Assembly (NCBI GenBank): GCA_947494195.1
Contig: CANLUC010000004.1
Span: 58,188-122,187 of the forward strand
DNA from: an uncultured Nesterenkonia sp.
Lineage (GTDB): Bacteria > Actinomycetota > Actinomycetes > Actinomycetales > Micrococcaceae
DNA: 64,000 bases
Direction of reading: 5' to 3'
Of the stretch, positions 43,174 through 51,617 are shown piece after piece; the stretch's first letter is position 1; every line of letters begins with the position of its first letter. The notes under the pieces are model-generated. The model was not told the DNA's origin and did no database searches. It was given only the letters and a program-made list of their open reading frames with translations. The position numbers and the translations under genes were made by a program.

Positions 43174-44997
43174 GTGAAGGAATTCGCTACACCCCCGGCT
43201 GTCGAGGTCCCCGCGGACCTCAACATCACTGACCTGCTGGAACGCCAGGTCACCGCCGACCCGAAGAACGTCCTCTTCGGCAGGCAGCTCAGCCCCGGGC
43301 AGTGGACCGACGTCAGCGCAGCGGAGTTCCGCGACCAGGTGGTTCAGATCGCCAAGGGCCTCATCGGCTCCGGCATCGAGATCGGGGATCGCGTGGCCAT
43401 CATGGCGCCGACCCGCTATGAGTGGACCCTCCTCGATTTCGCCATCTGGTACGCCGGGGCGATCACCGTTCCGGTCTACGAGACCTCCTCGCCCTCCCAG
43501 GTCGCATGGATCGTTCAGGACGCCGGCGTGAAGCTGCTCTTCGCCGAGACCCCGAATCACCAGCGGATCGTGGAGCGCGCCGTCGCCCAGGAGAAGCTCG
43601 AAGGCCTGCACCAGATCTACACGATCGAAGGCACCGGACTTGACGAGATCCGCGCCAAGGGCGGCGAGGTCACCGAGGACGAGGTCATCGCGCGCCGCAA
43701 CGTGGCGGTGGGCGAGGACCTGGCGACCATCATCTACACATCCGGGACCACCGGCCGCCCCAAGGGCTGTGAGCTCACCCATGCGAACTTCACCGAGCTC
43801 TCCCTCCAGGCGCTCGGGTCCTCGCTGGGGTCAGTGGTGCACAAGGACGCCTCCACGGTCATGTTCATCCCGCTGGCCCACGTCTTCGCGCGGTTCATCT
43901 CCGTGCTGGCAGTCGCCGGCGGTTCGCGCGTCGGGCACACCTCCGACATCAAGGAGCTGGTGGACGACCTCGGGACCTTCGAACCCACGTTCCTGCTCGC
44001 CGTGCCTCGGGTCTTCGAGAAGATCTACAACGCCGCGATGCTCAAGGCCGAATCCGAGGGCAAGGGCGCGATCTTCACCAAGGCAGCCGACACCGCCGTC
44101 GCCTGGTCCCGCGCCAAGGCCCACGGCAAGGTTCCCTTCACACTCGGGCTCAAGCACGCAGTCTTTGACAAGCTCGTCTATTCCAAGCTTCGGGCACGGA
44201 TGGGCGGCCAGGTCCGGCACGCGGTCTCCGGCGGCTCACCGCTGGGAGAGCGGCTCGGCCACTTCTTCTACGGCGTGGGGGTGCAGATCCTGGAGGGCTA
44301 TGGGCTCACCGAGACCACGGCGCCGCTGACCGTGAACACCCCGGAGCTGAGCAAGATCGGCACCGTGGGAGCGCCGCTTCCAGGCTGCGCAGTGAAGATC
44401 GCCGAGGACGGTGAGATCCTCGGCCGCGGAGTCTGCGTCTTCCGCGGCTACCACAACCGTCCCGAGCTGGATCAGGAGATCTTCACCGACAACGGCTGGT
44501 TCCGCACCGGCGACGTCGGCACGCTGGATGCCGATGGGTGCCTCACCATCACCGGACGCAAGAAGGAGATCCTGGTGACCGCGGCCGGGAAGAACGTCTC
44601 GCCCGCCCAGCTCGAAGACCTCATCCGCGCGGACGCGATCGTCTCCCAGGCAGTGGTGGTCGGGGACAACAAGCCGTTCGTGGCTGCGCTGATCACCCTC
44701 GACGTCGAGACGCTTCCGCAGTGGCTCAAGCGGCAGGGGATTGACCCGGAGACCCCGGTCGCGGAGCTGGCGAAGGACGAGAAGGTGCTCACGCATATCC
44801 AGTCCGTGGTGGACCGGGCCAACGAATCGGTCTCCCGCGCGGAGTCGATCCGCGAGTTCCGGCTGCTGAACACGGACTTCACCATCGAGTCCGGTCACCT
44901 CACGCCGTCCATGAAGATCAAGCGCCCGCTGGTCATGAAGGACTTCGCCGACGAGGTGGAGACCCTCTACTCCGACGCGGCGAAGAACAAGGCCTGA
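43174..44997 (+). CDS. fadD: Long-chain fatty acid-CoA ligase
   Basis: 607 residues from GTG 43174, with GGAGGAG at ideal spacing. The upstream in-frame start at 43129 lacks one. The AMP-binding signature is IIYTSGTTGRPKGCELTH. Other motifs are EGYGLTETTAPL, the adenylation hinge GWFRTGDVGTLDADGCLTITGRKKEILVTAAGKNVSP, and the C-terminal lysine region MKIKRPLVMK. It activates fatty acids for membrane lipids or beta-oxidation and resembles the FadD15 branch by neighbourhood. Confidence 0.94.
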   Translation: MKEFATPPAVEVPADLNITDLLERQVTADPKNVLFGRQLSPGQWTDVSAAEFRDQVVQIAKGLIGSGIEIGDRVAIMAPTRYEWTLLDFAIWYAGAITVPVYETSSPSQVAWIVQDAGVKLLFAETPNHQRIVERAVAQEKLEGLHQIYTIEGTGLDEIRAKGGEVTEDEVIARRNVAVGEDLATIIYTSGTTGRPKGCELTHANFTELSLQALGSSLGSVVHKDASTVMFIPLAHVFARFISVLAVAGGSRVGHTSDIKELVDDLGTFEPTFLLAVPRVFEKIYNAAMLKAESEGKGAIFTKAADTAVAWSRAKAHGKVPFTLGLKHAVFDKLVYSKLRARMGGQVRHAVSGGSPLGERLGHFFYGVGVQILEGYGLTETTAPLTVNTPELSKIGTVGAPLPGCAVKIAEDGEILGRGVCVFRGYHNRPELDQEIFTDNGWFRTGDVGTLDADGCLTITGRKKEILVTAAGKNVSPAQLEDLIRADAIVSQAVVVGDNKPFVAALITLDVETLPQWLKRQGIDPETPVAELAKDEKVLTHIQSVVDRANESVSRAESIREFRLLNTDFTIESGHLTPSMKIKRPLVMKDFADEVETLYSDAAKNKA

Positions 44998-45061
44998 GCG
45001 GCGGCGTCGTCCGGATGTTGGAACGCGGCTGCGGCATTAGGCGGGACTGAGTCGGGCGGTC

Positions 45062-45067
45062 TACGCT
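45062..45067 (+). promoter_or_regulatory. Putative -10 element for a leaderless aroG mRNA
   Basis: TACGCT, then GATCGG, then GTG 45074. No ribosome binding site is present. Confidence 0.45.
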
Positions 45068-45073
45068 GATCGG

Positions 45074-46480
45074 GTGACTACCACGCCAGAGCCCCGATCT
45101 GATGCCCCGCTGACCGCTCCCGGTGAGATCCTGCACGTGGGTGCAGCCGACTATCCAGGCCTGGACGAGTGGCGCTCGATGCCGCTGCGGCAGCAGCCGG
45201 ACTGGCATGGCCACGCGGACTTCGACTCGGCCTACGCCGAGCTCTCCGCCCATCCGCCGCTGGTCTTCGCCGGCGAGGTGGACAAGCTCAAGCGTCGCCT
45301 GGCCAAGGTGGCCAACGGTGAGGCGTTCCTGCTCCAGGGCGGCGACTGCGCCGAGACCTTCGACGGCGTCAGCGCCGATCGGATCAGCGCCAAGATCAAG
45401 ACCATCCTGCAGATGGCGGTGGTGCTCACCTACGGAGCGTCGCTGCCGGTGGTGAAGATGGGGCGCATGGCGGGTCAGTACGCCAAGCCACGCTCCTCCG
45501 ACGTCGAGACCCGTGACGGGGTCACCCTTCCCACCTTCCGCGGGGAGATCGTCAACGGGTTCGCCTTCACCGAGGAATCCCGGATGCCGGACCCCAAGCG
45601 GATGGTCGCGGCGTACCACAAGTCGGCAGCCACGCTGAACCTGGTGCGTGCCTTCACCGAGGGCGGCTTCGCGGATCTGCGCGCCGTCCAGCAGTGGAAC
45701 AAGGGCTTCATGGCGAACCCCGCCCACGCCCGCTACGAGCAGCTCGCCGGTGAGATCGACCGCGCCGTGCGCTTCATGGAGGCCTGCGGCGCCGACTTCG
45801 AGGGGCTCAAGCGCACCGAGTTCTACGCCGCTCACGAGGCGCTGCTGCTCGACTACGAACGGGCGCTGACCCGCATCGACTCCCGCACCGGCAAGCCCTA
45901 CGTGACCAGCGGGCACTTCGTGTGGATCGGCGAGCGCACGCGTGAGCTCGACGGCGCCCACATGGACTACCTCTCGCGGGTGCAGAACCCGGTCGGAGTG
46001 AAGCTCGGGCCGAGCACCACGCCCGAGACCGTGCTCGAGATCATCGAGAAGCTCGACCCCGAGCGCGAACCCGGTCGGCTGACCTTCATCGTGCGCATGG
46101 GCGCCGCGAACGTCCGCGAGAAGCTTCCGCCGCTGGTGAAGGCGGTCCGGGACTCCGGGGCCAAGGTCGTCTGGGTGACCGACCCGATGCACGGCAACAC
46201 CATCACCGCGGACAACGGCTACAAGACCCGCCGCTTCGACGACATCCTCGATGAGGTGCGCGGCTTCTTCGAGGTCCATCGCGAGCTGGGGACCTACCCG
46301 GGTGGCCTGCATGTGGAGATGACCGGCGACGACGTGGCCGAGTGCCTCGGCGGCTCCGACGTCGTCGACGAGTCGGCCTTCGATCAGGGCTATGAGTCCC
46401 TGGTGGACCCGAGGCTGAACCACAAGCAGTCCTTGGAGCTCGCGTTCCTGGTCGCGGAGTCCCTGACTCAGGTCAACTGA
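45074..46480 (+). CDS. aroG: Class II 3-deoxy-7-phosphoheptulonate synthase (DAHP synthase)
   Basis: 468 residues of the plant-like type II family, which starts the shikimate pathway by condensing phosphoenolpyruvate and erythrose-4-phosphate. Segments include LQGGDCAETFDGV (metal Cys), VKMGRMAGQYAKPRS, FVWIGERTRELDGAHMDYLSRVQNP, VWVTDPMHGNT (metal His) and GGLHVEMTGDDVAECLGG. The GTG start lies six bases after a -10-like TACGCT. In mycobacteria the orthologue is near pknL, as here. Confidence 0.95.
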   Translation: MTTTPEPRSDAPLTAPGEILHVGAADYPGLDEWRSMPLRQQPDWHGHADFDSAYAELSAHPPLVFAGEVDKLKRRLAKVANGEAFLLQGGDCAETFDGVSADRISAKIKTILQMAVVLTYGASLPVVKMGRMAGQYAKPRSSDVETRDGVTLPTFRGEIVNGFAFTEESRMPDPKRMVAAYHKSAATLNLVRAFTEGGFADLRAVQQWNKGFMANPAHARYEQLAGEIDRAVRFMEACGADFEGLKRTEFYAAHEALLLDYERALTRIDSRTGKPYVTSGHFVWIGERTRELDGAHMDYLSRVQNPVGVKLGPSTTPETVLEIIEKLDPEREPGRLTFIVRMGAANVREKLPPLVKAVRDSGAKVVWVTDPMHGNTITADNGYKTRRFDDILDEVRGFFEVHRELGTYPGGLHVEMTGDDVAECLGGSDVVDESAFDQGYESLVDPRLNHKQSLELAFLVAESLTQVN

Positions 46481-46550
46481 GCGGCCTCCGCCTGCGGAGG
46501 GGGAGCGGCCTCAGCCTGCATAAGGGGGAGCGGCCTCCGCCTGCGGAGAG
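46479..46550. repeat. Three imperfect direct repeats with hairpin potential between aroG and the kinase gene
   Basis: Units start at 46479, 46503 and 46528, each beginning GAGCGGCCTC and including CGCCTGCGGAG in the outer two. The outer units fold as CCTCCGC and GCGGAGG around CT. The first overlaps the aroG stop codon. The array may end the two convergent genes, but no T tract follows. Confidence 0.75.
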
Positions 46551-46559
46551 GTCACGAGA

Positions 46560-47984
46560 TCACTCGCCTCCGCCGAGGCTGGGGATCAGCGCGTCTGAGA
46601 CGCCGATCCACCCTGCCATCAGCATCAGCAGGGCGCTGCCGATCATGATGGCGGCGATCATCAGCCATGCACGGGTCGGCGTCGGGCGGCTGAGCTCGAT
46701 CGAAGGCCGCTGACGCTCGCGCCGGTCCGTGCGCTCGTCCGCGGCCGGGCGGCGCGAGGGCGGGGCGACGGCCGGCTGGACGCCGGTCGGTGGGTCGTCT
46801 GCGCTGAGTCGCGGCGGGGTGAGCTGGAATCCTGTCGTGGGCACCTCCGTCACCAGCTGGCGGTCTTCCTCCGCCAGGCTGGGCTGCTGGGCGCCTGCCG
46901 CGCCGCGGTGTTCCTCCTGGAGATGAGTGGTGCGGGCGTTGCCGAGCGCCGCATCGATGTCCTCATCCCACGGCTCAGCCGCCGTGCGCTGACCATCGAC
47001 CTCGTAGAAGGCCTCGGTGGAATCCCCGGGCAGCATGGTCGTGGCCCGCTGCCCCGGTGCCGGGGAAGCCGTGGGGGCCGAGCCCATCGAGGGGATGGGT
47101 CGGGTCCGGGCGCCGGTGAGCGCGCCGTCGAAGTCAAGCTCCGCATCGCTGAGGGCTCCGCGGGCCTCGCGCAGCATCGTGAGCAGCTCGTCGGCGTTCT
47201 TCGGTCGCAGCGCCACCTCCGGGCGGGTGGAGATGCTCACCAGGTCATCGAGCTCTGCGGCCAGTCCGTCCACCTGGGCGGAGGGCACCGGAACGGTCGA
47301 ATTCACGTGCTGGTAGGCCACCCGCACCGGGGAGTCTCCGGTGAACGGCTGCACGCCGGTGAGCATCTCGTAGAGCAGGATGCCGATCGCGTAGATGTCT
47401 GAGCGCTCATCGGCACCCTCCCCGGAGAGCAGCTCGGGAGAGATATAGGCCACCGTGCCCATGAGTGTGGAGGTGCCGGAATGATGCGTCGCGGCCCTCG
47501 CCAGCCCCAGGTCGGCCAGCTTGATGCGGCCGTCGTGAGAGACCAGGACGTTCTCGGGCTTGATGTCCCGGTGCACCAGACCGGCCCGGTGCGCCGCGGC
47601 CAGGCCCTGCAGGATTGAATCCATGTAGGTCAGGGCCAGTCGAGGCGTCATCGCTCCGTGCTTGAGCAGCGTGCGCAGAGTGGCTCCCGGGACGTACTCC
47701 ATCACCAGGTAGGCAGTCTCGCGGGCCTGACCCTGATCCAGCACCTGGACCACATTGGGGTGAGCGATCAGCGCGGAGTTGCGGGCCTCCTGCTCGAACC
47801 GGTCCACGACCTTGCGGTCCTCGGCCATATGCGGGAAGAGCACCTTCAGCGCGACCTCGCGGCCCAGACGCTGATCCTGGGCGCGGTAGACCGTGGACAT
47901 GCCGCCGCGCGCGATGCGCTCATCGATCACATAGCGGTCGTCGATTCGGGAACCGATCCACGGATCTGACTGTTCGGTGCTCAC
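46560..47984 (-). CDS. pknL: Ser/Thr protein kinase, PknL-like
   Basis: 474 residues. The kinase domain (about 15-280) has Lys47 in EVALKVLF, HRDIKPEN with Asp140, and DLG (158-160) in place of DFG. A juxtamembrane region of about 165 residues rich in Pro, Ala, Thr and Arg follows, then one membrane helix (about 443-465) and only about ten external residues. The PASTA repeats of PknB are therefore absent, as in PknL. It starts with GTG six bases after TACCCT, so the mRNA is probably leaderless. Confidence 0.9.
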   Translation of the reverse strand: MSTEQSDPWIGSRIDDRYVIDERIARGGMSTVYRAQDQRLGREVALKVLFPHMAEDRKVVDRFEQEARNSALIAHPNVVQVLDQGQARETAYLVMEYVPGATLRTLLKHGAMTPRLALTYMDSILQGLAAAHRAGLVHRDIKPENVLVSHDGRIKLADLGLARAATHHSGTSTLMGTVAYISPELLSGEGADERSDIYAIGILLYEMLTGVQPFTGDSPVRVAYQHVNSTVPVPSAQVDGLAAELDDLVSISTRPEVALRPKNADELLTMLREARGALSDAELDFDGALTGARTRPIPSMGSAPTASPAPGQRATTMLPGDSTEAFYEVDGQRTAAEPWDEDIDAALGNARTTHLQEEHRGAAGAQQPSLAEEDRQLVTEVPTTGFQLTPPRLSADDPPTGVQPAVAPPSRRPAADERTDRRERQRPSIELSRPTPTRAWLMIAAIMIGSALLMLMAGWIGVSDALIPSLGGGE

Positions 47985-47990
47985 CGCCCC

Positions 47991-47996
47991 AGGGTA
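47991..47996 (-). promoter_or_regulatory. Putative -10 element for a leaderless pknL mRNA
   Basis: On the reverse strand TACCCT, then GGGGCG, then GTG 47984. Confidence 0.4.
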
Positions 47997-48093
47997 TCGA
48001 ACCCGAACAACTCCACACAGTGCGGATCGCGGAATCTCACCAGGTGCGCGGCGCCAGAGTCAGGCCGGTCGCGGCACGGAGGTCTCACCGGAC

Positions 48094-48171
48094 GCACCAG
48101 GGTCAGACCGTGCGCAGCACCTGGGACAGGCCGGGCGTGGCACCTGGGTCACACCGTGCGCAGCACCAGGT
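48094..48171. repeat. Partial duplication of the 3' end of the prenyl synthase gene
   Basis: Two 32-bp units at 48094-48125 and 48140-48171 share 28 positions, including ACCGTGCGCAGCACC. The second unit carries the stop codon and last residues of the synthase gene, and the first lies beyond it. The copies are 46 bp apart. Confidence 0.7.
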
Positions 48172-49237
48172 TCCCGCGCAGCCGGTCGAACTCATCGAGG
48201 ACCTCGGCGGAGACGCCGAGCTCAGCCAGCCCCGCCGTGTGCTCCACGCTCTGCTCGGTGAGCGCCTCGATGCTGCGCTCCACCTCCTCGGCCGCGCCGG
48301 CGTCGAGCAGGATCTCGCGGGCGCGCTGCACCTGGCGTTCACTCAGCTCCGGATCACCGAGCATCTGCGCCAGCTCCGCTGAATCCTGCGCGGAGGAGCG
48401 GAAGAGCCCATAGGCGATCAGTTCGGTGCGCTTGCCTTCACGCAGATCATCGCCCACCGGCTTGCCGGTCGTCTCGGGGTCGCCGAAGACTCCGAGCAGG
48501 TCGTCGCGGAGCTGGAAGGCCTCACCCACGGGAAGCGCCGCTGCGGCGAAGGCGCGGCACAGCGCATCGGAGCCGCCCGCCAGAGCAGCGCCGAGGACCA
48601 CCGGGTACTCGGTGGAGTATTTGGCCGCCTTGTAACGCAGCACTCCGCGGGCGCGGGCGACGGCGTCGGCTTCGGTCTCGGCAGGGGTGCGCACCTCTTC
48701 GAGCACGTCGAGATACTGTCCGGTGATCACCTCGGTGTGCATCCGGTGGAAGGTCGAGGCCGCCAGCGGATTGATCGCGACGCCGTCCTGCATCGCGGTG
48801 GCCTGCGCGTGGAAGAACGCCTCGGAGGCCCAGGCCAGCGAGAGGTCACCGGAGAGGATCGCGCCGGTGGTGCCGAAGTGGGCATGATCGCCGCTGAACT
48901 CGGACTCACGGTGCAGCGCCTCGAAGCGCATGTGCGCGCTCGGCAGGCCACGCCGCGTGGCCGAGCGATCGATCACGTCGTCATGGACCAGAGCGGCGGC
49001 CTGGAACAGCTCCAGCGCCACCCCAAGCTCGACGACGGCGTCGCCCCGGCCGCCCGCAGCCTGCCAGCCGAGACGAGCCAGCGCGGGACGCACCTTCTTG
49101 CCGCCGCGGGTCAGAGCCATCAGCGCGGTCACGAGGGGAGCGGCGTGCTCGGAGACGGCGCGCACCTCCTCGTGACGCTTCTCCAGGAACAGAGCACATC
49201 CGGAGTTGACCTGGCCGATGAAATCTTCGCGGTTCAT
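48149..49237 (-). CDS. idsA: Polyprenyl (geranylgeranyl-type) diphosphate synthase
   Basis: 362 residues from ATG 49237 (MNREDFIGQVNSG). The opening extends to 49297 but would overlap dinB. First aspartate motif LVHDDVIDRSATRRG, second LRDDLLGVFGDP. These bind Mg2+ and the diphosphates for chain elongation of isoprenoids, feeding menaquinone or carotenoid synthesis. Chain length cannot be fixed by eye. It is divergent from dinB with an 18-bp gap. Confidence 0.92.
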   Translation of the reverse strand: MNREDFIGQVNSGCALFLEKRHEEVRAVSEHAAPLVTALMALTRGGKKVRPALARLGWQAAGGRGDAVVELGVALELFQAAALVHDDVIDRSATRRGLPSAHMRFEALHRESEFSGDHAHFGTTGAILSGDLSLAWASEAFFHAQATAMQDGVAINPLAASTFHRMHTEVITGQYLDVLEEVRTPAETEADAVARARGVLRYKAAKYSTEYPVVLGAALAGGSDALCRAFAAAALPVGEAFQLRDDLLGVFGDPETTGKPVGDDLREGKRTELIAYGLFRSSAQDSAELAQMLGDPELSERQVQRAREILLDAGAAEEVERSIEALTEQSVEHTAGLAELGVSAEVLDEFDRLRGNLVLRTV

Positions 49238-49255
49238 GGCGGATAGCCTATCGGT
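49238..49255. promoter_or_regulatory. 18-bp divergent promoter between idsA and dinB
   Basis: The gap contains ATAGCCTAT. Rightward TAGCCT (49244-49249) lies six bases before the dinB ATG. Leftward TAGGCT (49245-49250) lies seven bases before the idsA ATG. The two -10 elements overlap almost completely, and both mRNAs must be leaderless or have one base of leader. Any -35 elements lie inside the opposite gene. Confidence 0.6.
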
Positions 49256-50464
49256 ATGGCCCCGTCCCCAGCGGCTGACCCGCGCGTCCTCGCCCACGTA
49301 GATATGGACGCCTACTACGTGGAGGTCGAGCTGCTCACGCAGCCGGAGCTGCGCGGTCGGAAGATCATCGTCGCAGCGGATTCAGGGCGTTCGGTGGTGC
49401 TCTCCGCCTCCTATGAGGCCCGCGTCGATGGGGTGCGCTCGGCGATGCCGCTCTCCCGGGCGCGACAAGCAAGCCCTCATGCCATCGTGCTGCAGCCCCA
49501 TATGAAGCGCTACCGTGAGCTCTCCAGGCAGATCATGGCCTATTTCGACACCATCACCGATGCCGTGGAGCAGCTCAGCGTGGACGAGGCCTTCCTGGAT
49601 CTCACCGGGTCGCGACGCCGACTCGGCGGTCCGGAACAGATCGGCCAGAAGATCCGCCGGGAGATCCGGGAGCAGTTCGGTCTGCCGGCCACGGTGGGGA
49701 TCGCGGATCGCAAGTTCATCGCCAAGATCGCGTCCACCCGCGCGAAGCCCGACGGGCTGCTGCTCGTGCCGCCCCAGCGTCGGCTTGAGTTTCTGCACTC
49801 GCTCCCGGTCACAGCCCTGTGGGGCGTCGGCGCGAAGACTGCACAGTCTCTGGAGGCCTTCGGCATCACCACAGTGCTGCAGCTGGCGCAGACGCCGGAG
49901 CCCTCGCTGCGCCGCCGCTTCGGCGTCACCGGGACAGCTCTGCACCGGCTGGCCTGGGGCGAGGATGCTCGGGCCGTGGAGCCGCATCGGATCGAGAAGT
50001 CCATCGGCGCCGAGGAGACCTTCGCGCAGGATGTGGCCGATGACGCGGTGCTGCGCGCGGAGCTGCTGCGGCTGAGTCATCGAGTGGCCGCCCGGCTGCG
50101 CGAGTCCGGAGTCTCCGCGCAGGGGCTCAGTCTGAAGCTTCGCTACAGCGACTTCGAGACGCTCACCCGCTCCGCGACACTGACGCACCCTACACACTCG
50201 GCGCTGGCCCTCTACGCCAAGATGCTGGCTCTGCTGGAGAAGCTGGGGGAGCGCTCCCAGTCGGTCAGACTCATCGGGATCCGCGCCGAGCGCCTCGTCG
50301 ACGACGCCGGTGGCCTGCAGCTGAGCTTCGACCGCACCGAGACGAACTGGGTGGATGCCGAGAGTGCACTGGATGCGGTGGCGAAGCGGTTTCCGCACGT
50401 GCAGACGGCCCCGGCCTCGCTCCTGCGGGCTCGCCGTGAGGATCCAGGACTGGGGGATTCCTGA
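49256..50464 (+). CDS. dinB: DNA polymerase IV (Y-family)
   Basis: 402 residues. Catalytic motifs are HVDMDAYYVEVE near the N-terminus and SVDEAFLDLTG near residue 105. A helix-hairpin-helix region (LWGVGAKTAQSLEAFGITTV) and the little-finger domain follow. It copies past damaged templates. No beta-clamp motif of canonical QLxLF form is obvious at the C-terminus, and LQLSF near residue 360 is a possible variant. The mRNA is probably leaderless. Confidence 0.94.
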   Translation: MAPSPAADPRVLAHVDMDAYYVEVELLTQPELRGRKIIVAADSGRSVVLSASYEARVDGVRSAMPLSRARQASPHAIVLQPHMKRYRELSRQIMAYFDTITDAVEQLSVDEAFLDLTGSRRRLGGPEQIGQKIRREIREQFGLPATVGIADRKFIAKIASTRAKPDGLLLVPPQRRLEFLHSLPVTALWGVGAKTAQSLEAFGITTVLQLAQTPEPSLRRRFGVTGTALHRLAWGEDARAVEPHRIEKSIGAEETFAQDVADDAVLRAELLRLSHRVAARLRESGVSAQGLSLKLRYSDFETLTRSATLTHPTHSALALYAKMLALLEKLGERSQSVRLIGIRAERLVDDAGGLQLSFDRTETNWVDAESALDAVAKRFPHVQTAPASLLRARREDPGLGDS

Positions 50465-50592
50465 GCGCCAGCACAGAGATCCCCGCACGCTTGACTTCGG
50501 GCTAGGTCTGCGGTCCACAAACGGCTAGACTATACACCCAGGCGTATCCACACCGGCCAGCACGCCACACGACGATCGCGAGGAGCTTCACG

Positions 50593-51006
50593 ATGCCACT
50601 GTCGGAGCGTGAACAGCGCATGCTCAAGCAACTGGAAGATCAGCTGCAGTCGGAAGATCCGAGCTTCGCAAGCTCCATGCAGGACGCCCCGACCGGCAAG
50701 CTGAACGTCCGCAACGTGGTGCTGGGCTCACTGGTCGCAGTCCTCGGCATCGTCGTGCTGCTACTCAGCATCTATAACCAGTGGATACCTGTCGGCGTCA
50801 TCGGGTTCCTGCTGATGGGCGCAGGCGTCTACTACGCCACCACCGGCGGCGCCTCCGGCAAGTCCCGCGGCAACGGGGGCGACGGAGGCCATGGTGGAGG
50901 TGGAGGCGGGGGAGGACCGCGCAGCTCCGCGCCGAGCCCCTCCGGATCCGGCACCTTCATGACCGGGCTCGAGCAGCGTTGGGAAGAACGCCGCCGCCAG
51001 GACTAG
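50593..51006 (+). CDS. DUF3040 family membrane protein
   Basis: 137 residues beginning MPLSEREQRMLKQLEDQLQSEDPSFA, the DUF3040 signature. Two membrane helices follow (VVLGSLVAVLGIVVLLLSIY and VGVIGFLLMGAGVYYAT), then a Gly-rich tail containing GGHGGGGGGGG. It starts with ATG after GAGGAG. This family commonly precedes mraZ in actinobacteria, but its function is unknown. Confidence 0.88.
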   Translation: MPLSEREQRMLKQLEDQLQSEDPSFASSMQDAPTGKLNVRNVVLGSLVAVLGIVVLLLSIYNQWIPVGVIGFLLMGAGVYYATTGGASGKSRGNGGDGGHGGGGGGGGPRSSAPSPSGSGTFMTGLEQRWEERRRQD

Positions 51007-51108
51007 TCCCGGCCCAGCCTCTGATCCGGCCCGGCCTCTGATCTGGACTCAGGCTCCACCCACGGCTCGTCACGCAGAAACGGGCAGCACGGAAGAACAG
51101 AAGACGTG

Positions 51109-51140
51109 GAAGAAGGCCCCTCTCCGGAGGGGCCTTCTTC
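51109..51140 (+). terminator. Terminator after DUF3040 gene
   Basis: GAAGAAGGCCCCTC and its perfect complement surround a 4-base loop TCCG, followed by TGTCT. It separates the DUF3040 gene from the mra operon. Confidence 0.88.
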
Positions 51141-51533
51141 TGTCTCCGGCCGGTGCTCTCGTGGGGCACCTCCGCTGGGACCGTCTCGCTGTCGAGCTGC
51201 GCGGGCGTCTCGGCTGTAGGTGCTGCGCTGCGCCGCATCCGTGCTCGATGTCGTCTCGTGGATACCCGTGCGTGGCTCCACCGGTGTGCTCGACGCCCCT
51301 CCACTTCCCACCACAGCTCGGCTCAAAGCGGCCGCGAAGGCCGAACCGGAGCACCTCATACGCGCTGACCCGCTCGAAAATCGCACGTTTCGGCGTCCTG
51401 GGGGCGCCTGGGCAGTCTCCGACGACCCGCGCCCTCCACCGCCCTCCACCTGGGTCCGCAGAGAAACCCGCAGGTCAGACCCTTGTCATTGAGCCGCAAT
51501 CTCGATTCTTGGGTCTTTCCGCCCAAGATTTGG
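51141..51533. other. Non-coding region upstream of the mra promoter
   Basis: No gene is convincing in this 390-bp stretch: the open frames on both strands lack ribosome binding sites and family features. A 7-bp inverted repeat TCTTGGG/CCCAAGA (51507-51528, 8-base spacer) sits just before the mraZ -35 element and may be an operator or the end of a hairpin. Confidence 0.5.
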
Positions 51534-51570
51534 TTGCAAGTGGGGGGAAGTGGGGTAAAGTGGAGCTCGG
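51534..51570 (+). promoter_or_regulatory. mra operon promoter with MraZ-binding repeats
   Basis: TTGCAA (51534-51539), 16-base spacer and TAAAGT (51556-51561). Three TGG repeats start at 51541, 51551 and 51561 (TGGGGGGAAG, TGGGGTAAAG, TGGAGCTCGG), exactly 10 bp apart. Such helically phased TGGG repeats are the known MraZ operator, so autorepression is expected. Confidence 0.85.
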
Positions 51571-51584
51571 TAGAGGGAGAAGGA

Positions 51585-51605
51585 ATGAGTCTCCTCAACA
51601 AGTGA
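51585..51605 (+). CDS. Possible 6-codon leader peptide before mraZ
   Basis: ATG with GGGAGAAGGA directly upstream opens a frame MSLLNK that ends at TGA 51603-51605. This stop overlaps the start of GAGGCGG, the only ribosome binding site of mraZ. Translation of mraZ may be coupled to it. Confidence 0.4.
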   Translation: MSLLNK

Positions 51606-51617
51606 GGCGGTGGGTCC

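Noticed and set aside
41928..43782. An 870-residue reading frame on the minus strand covering plsC and upstream
   Set aside because: Only the last 252 residues have PlsC motifs. The rest is antisense to the hydrolase, the small membrane protein and fadD, and has typical high-GC shadow composition.
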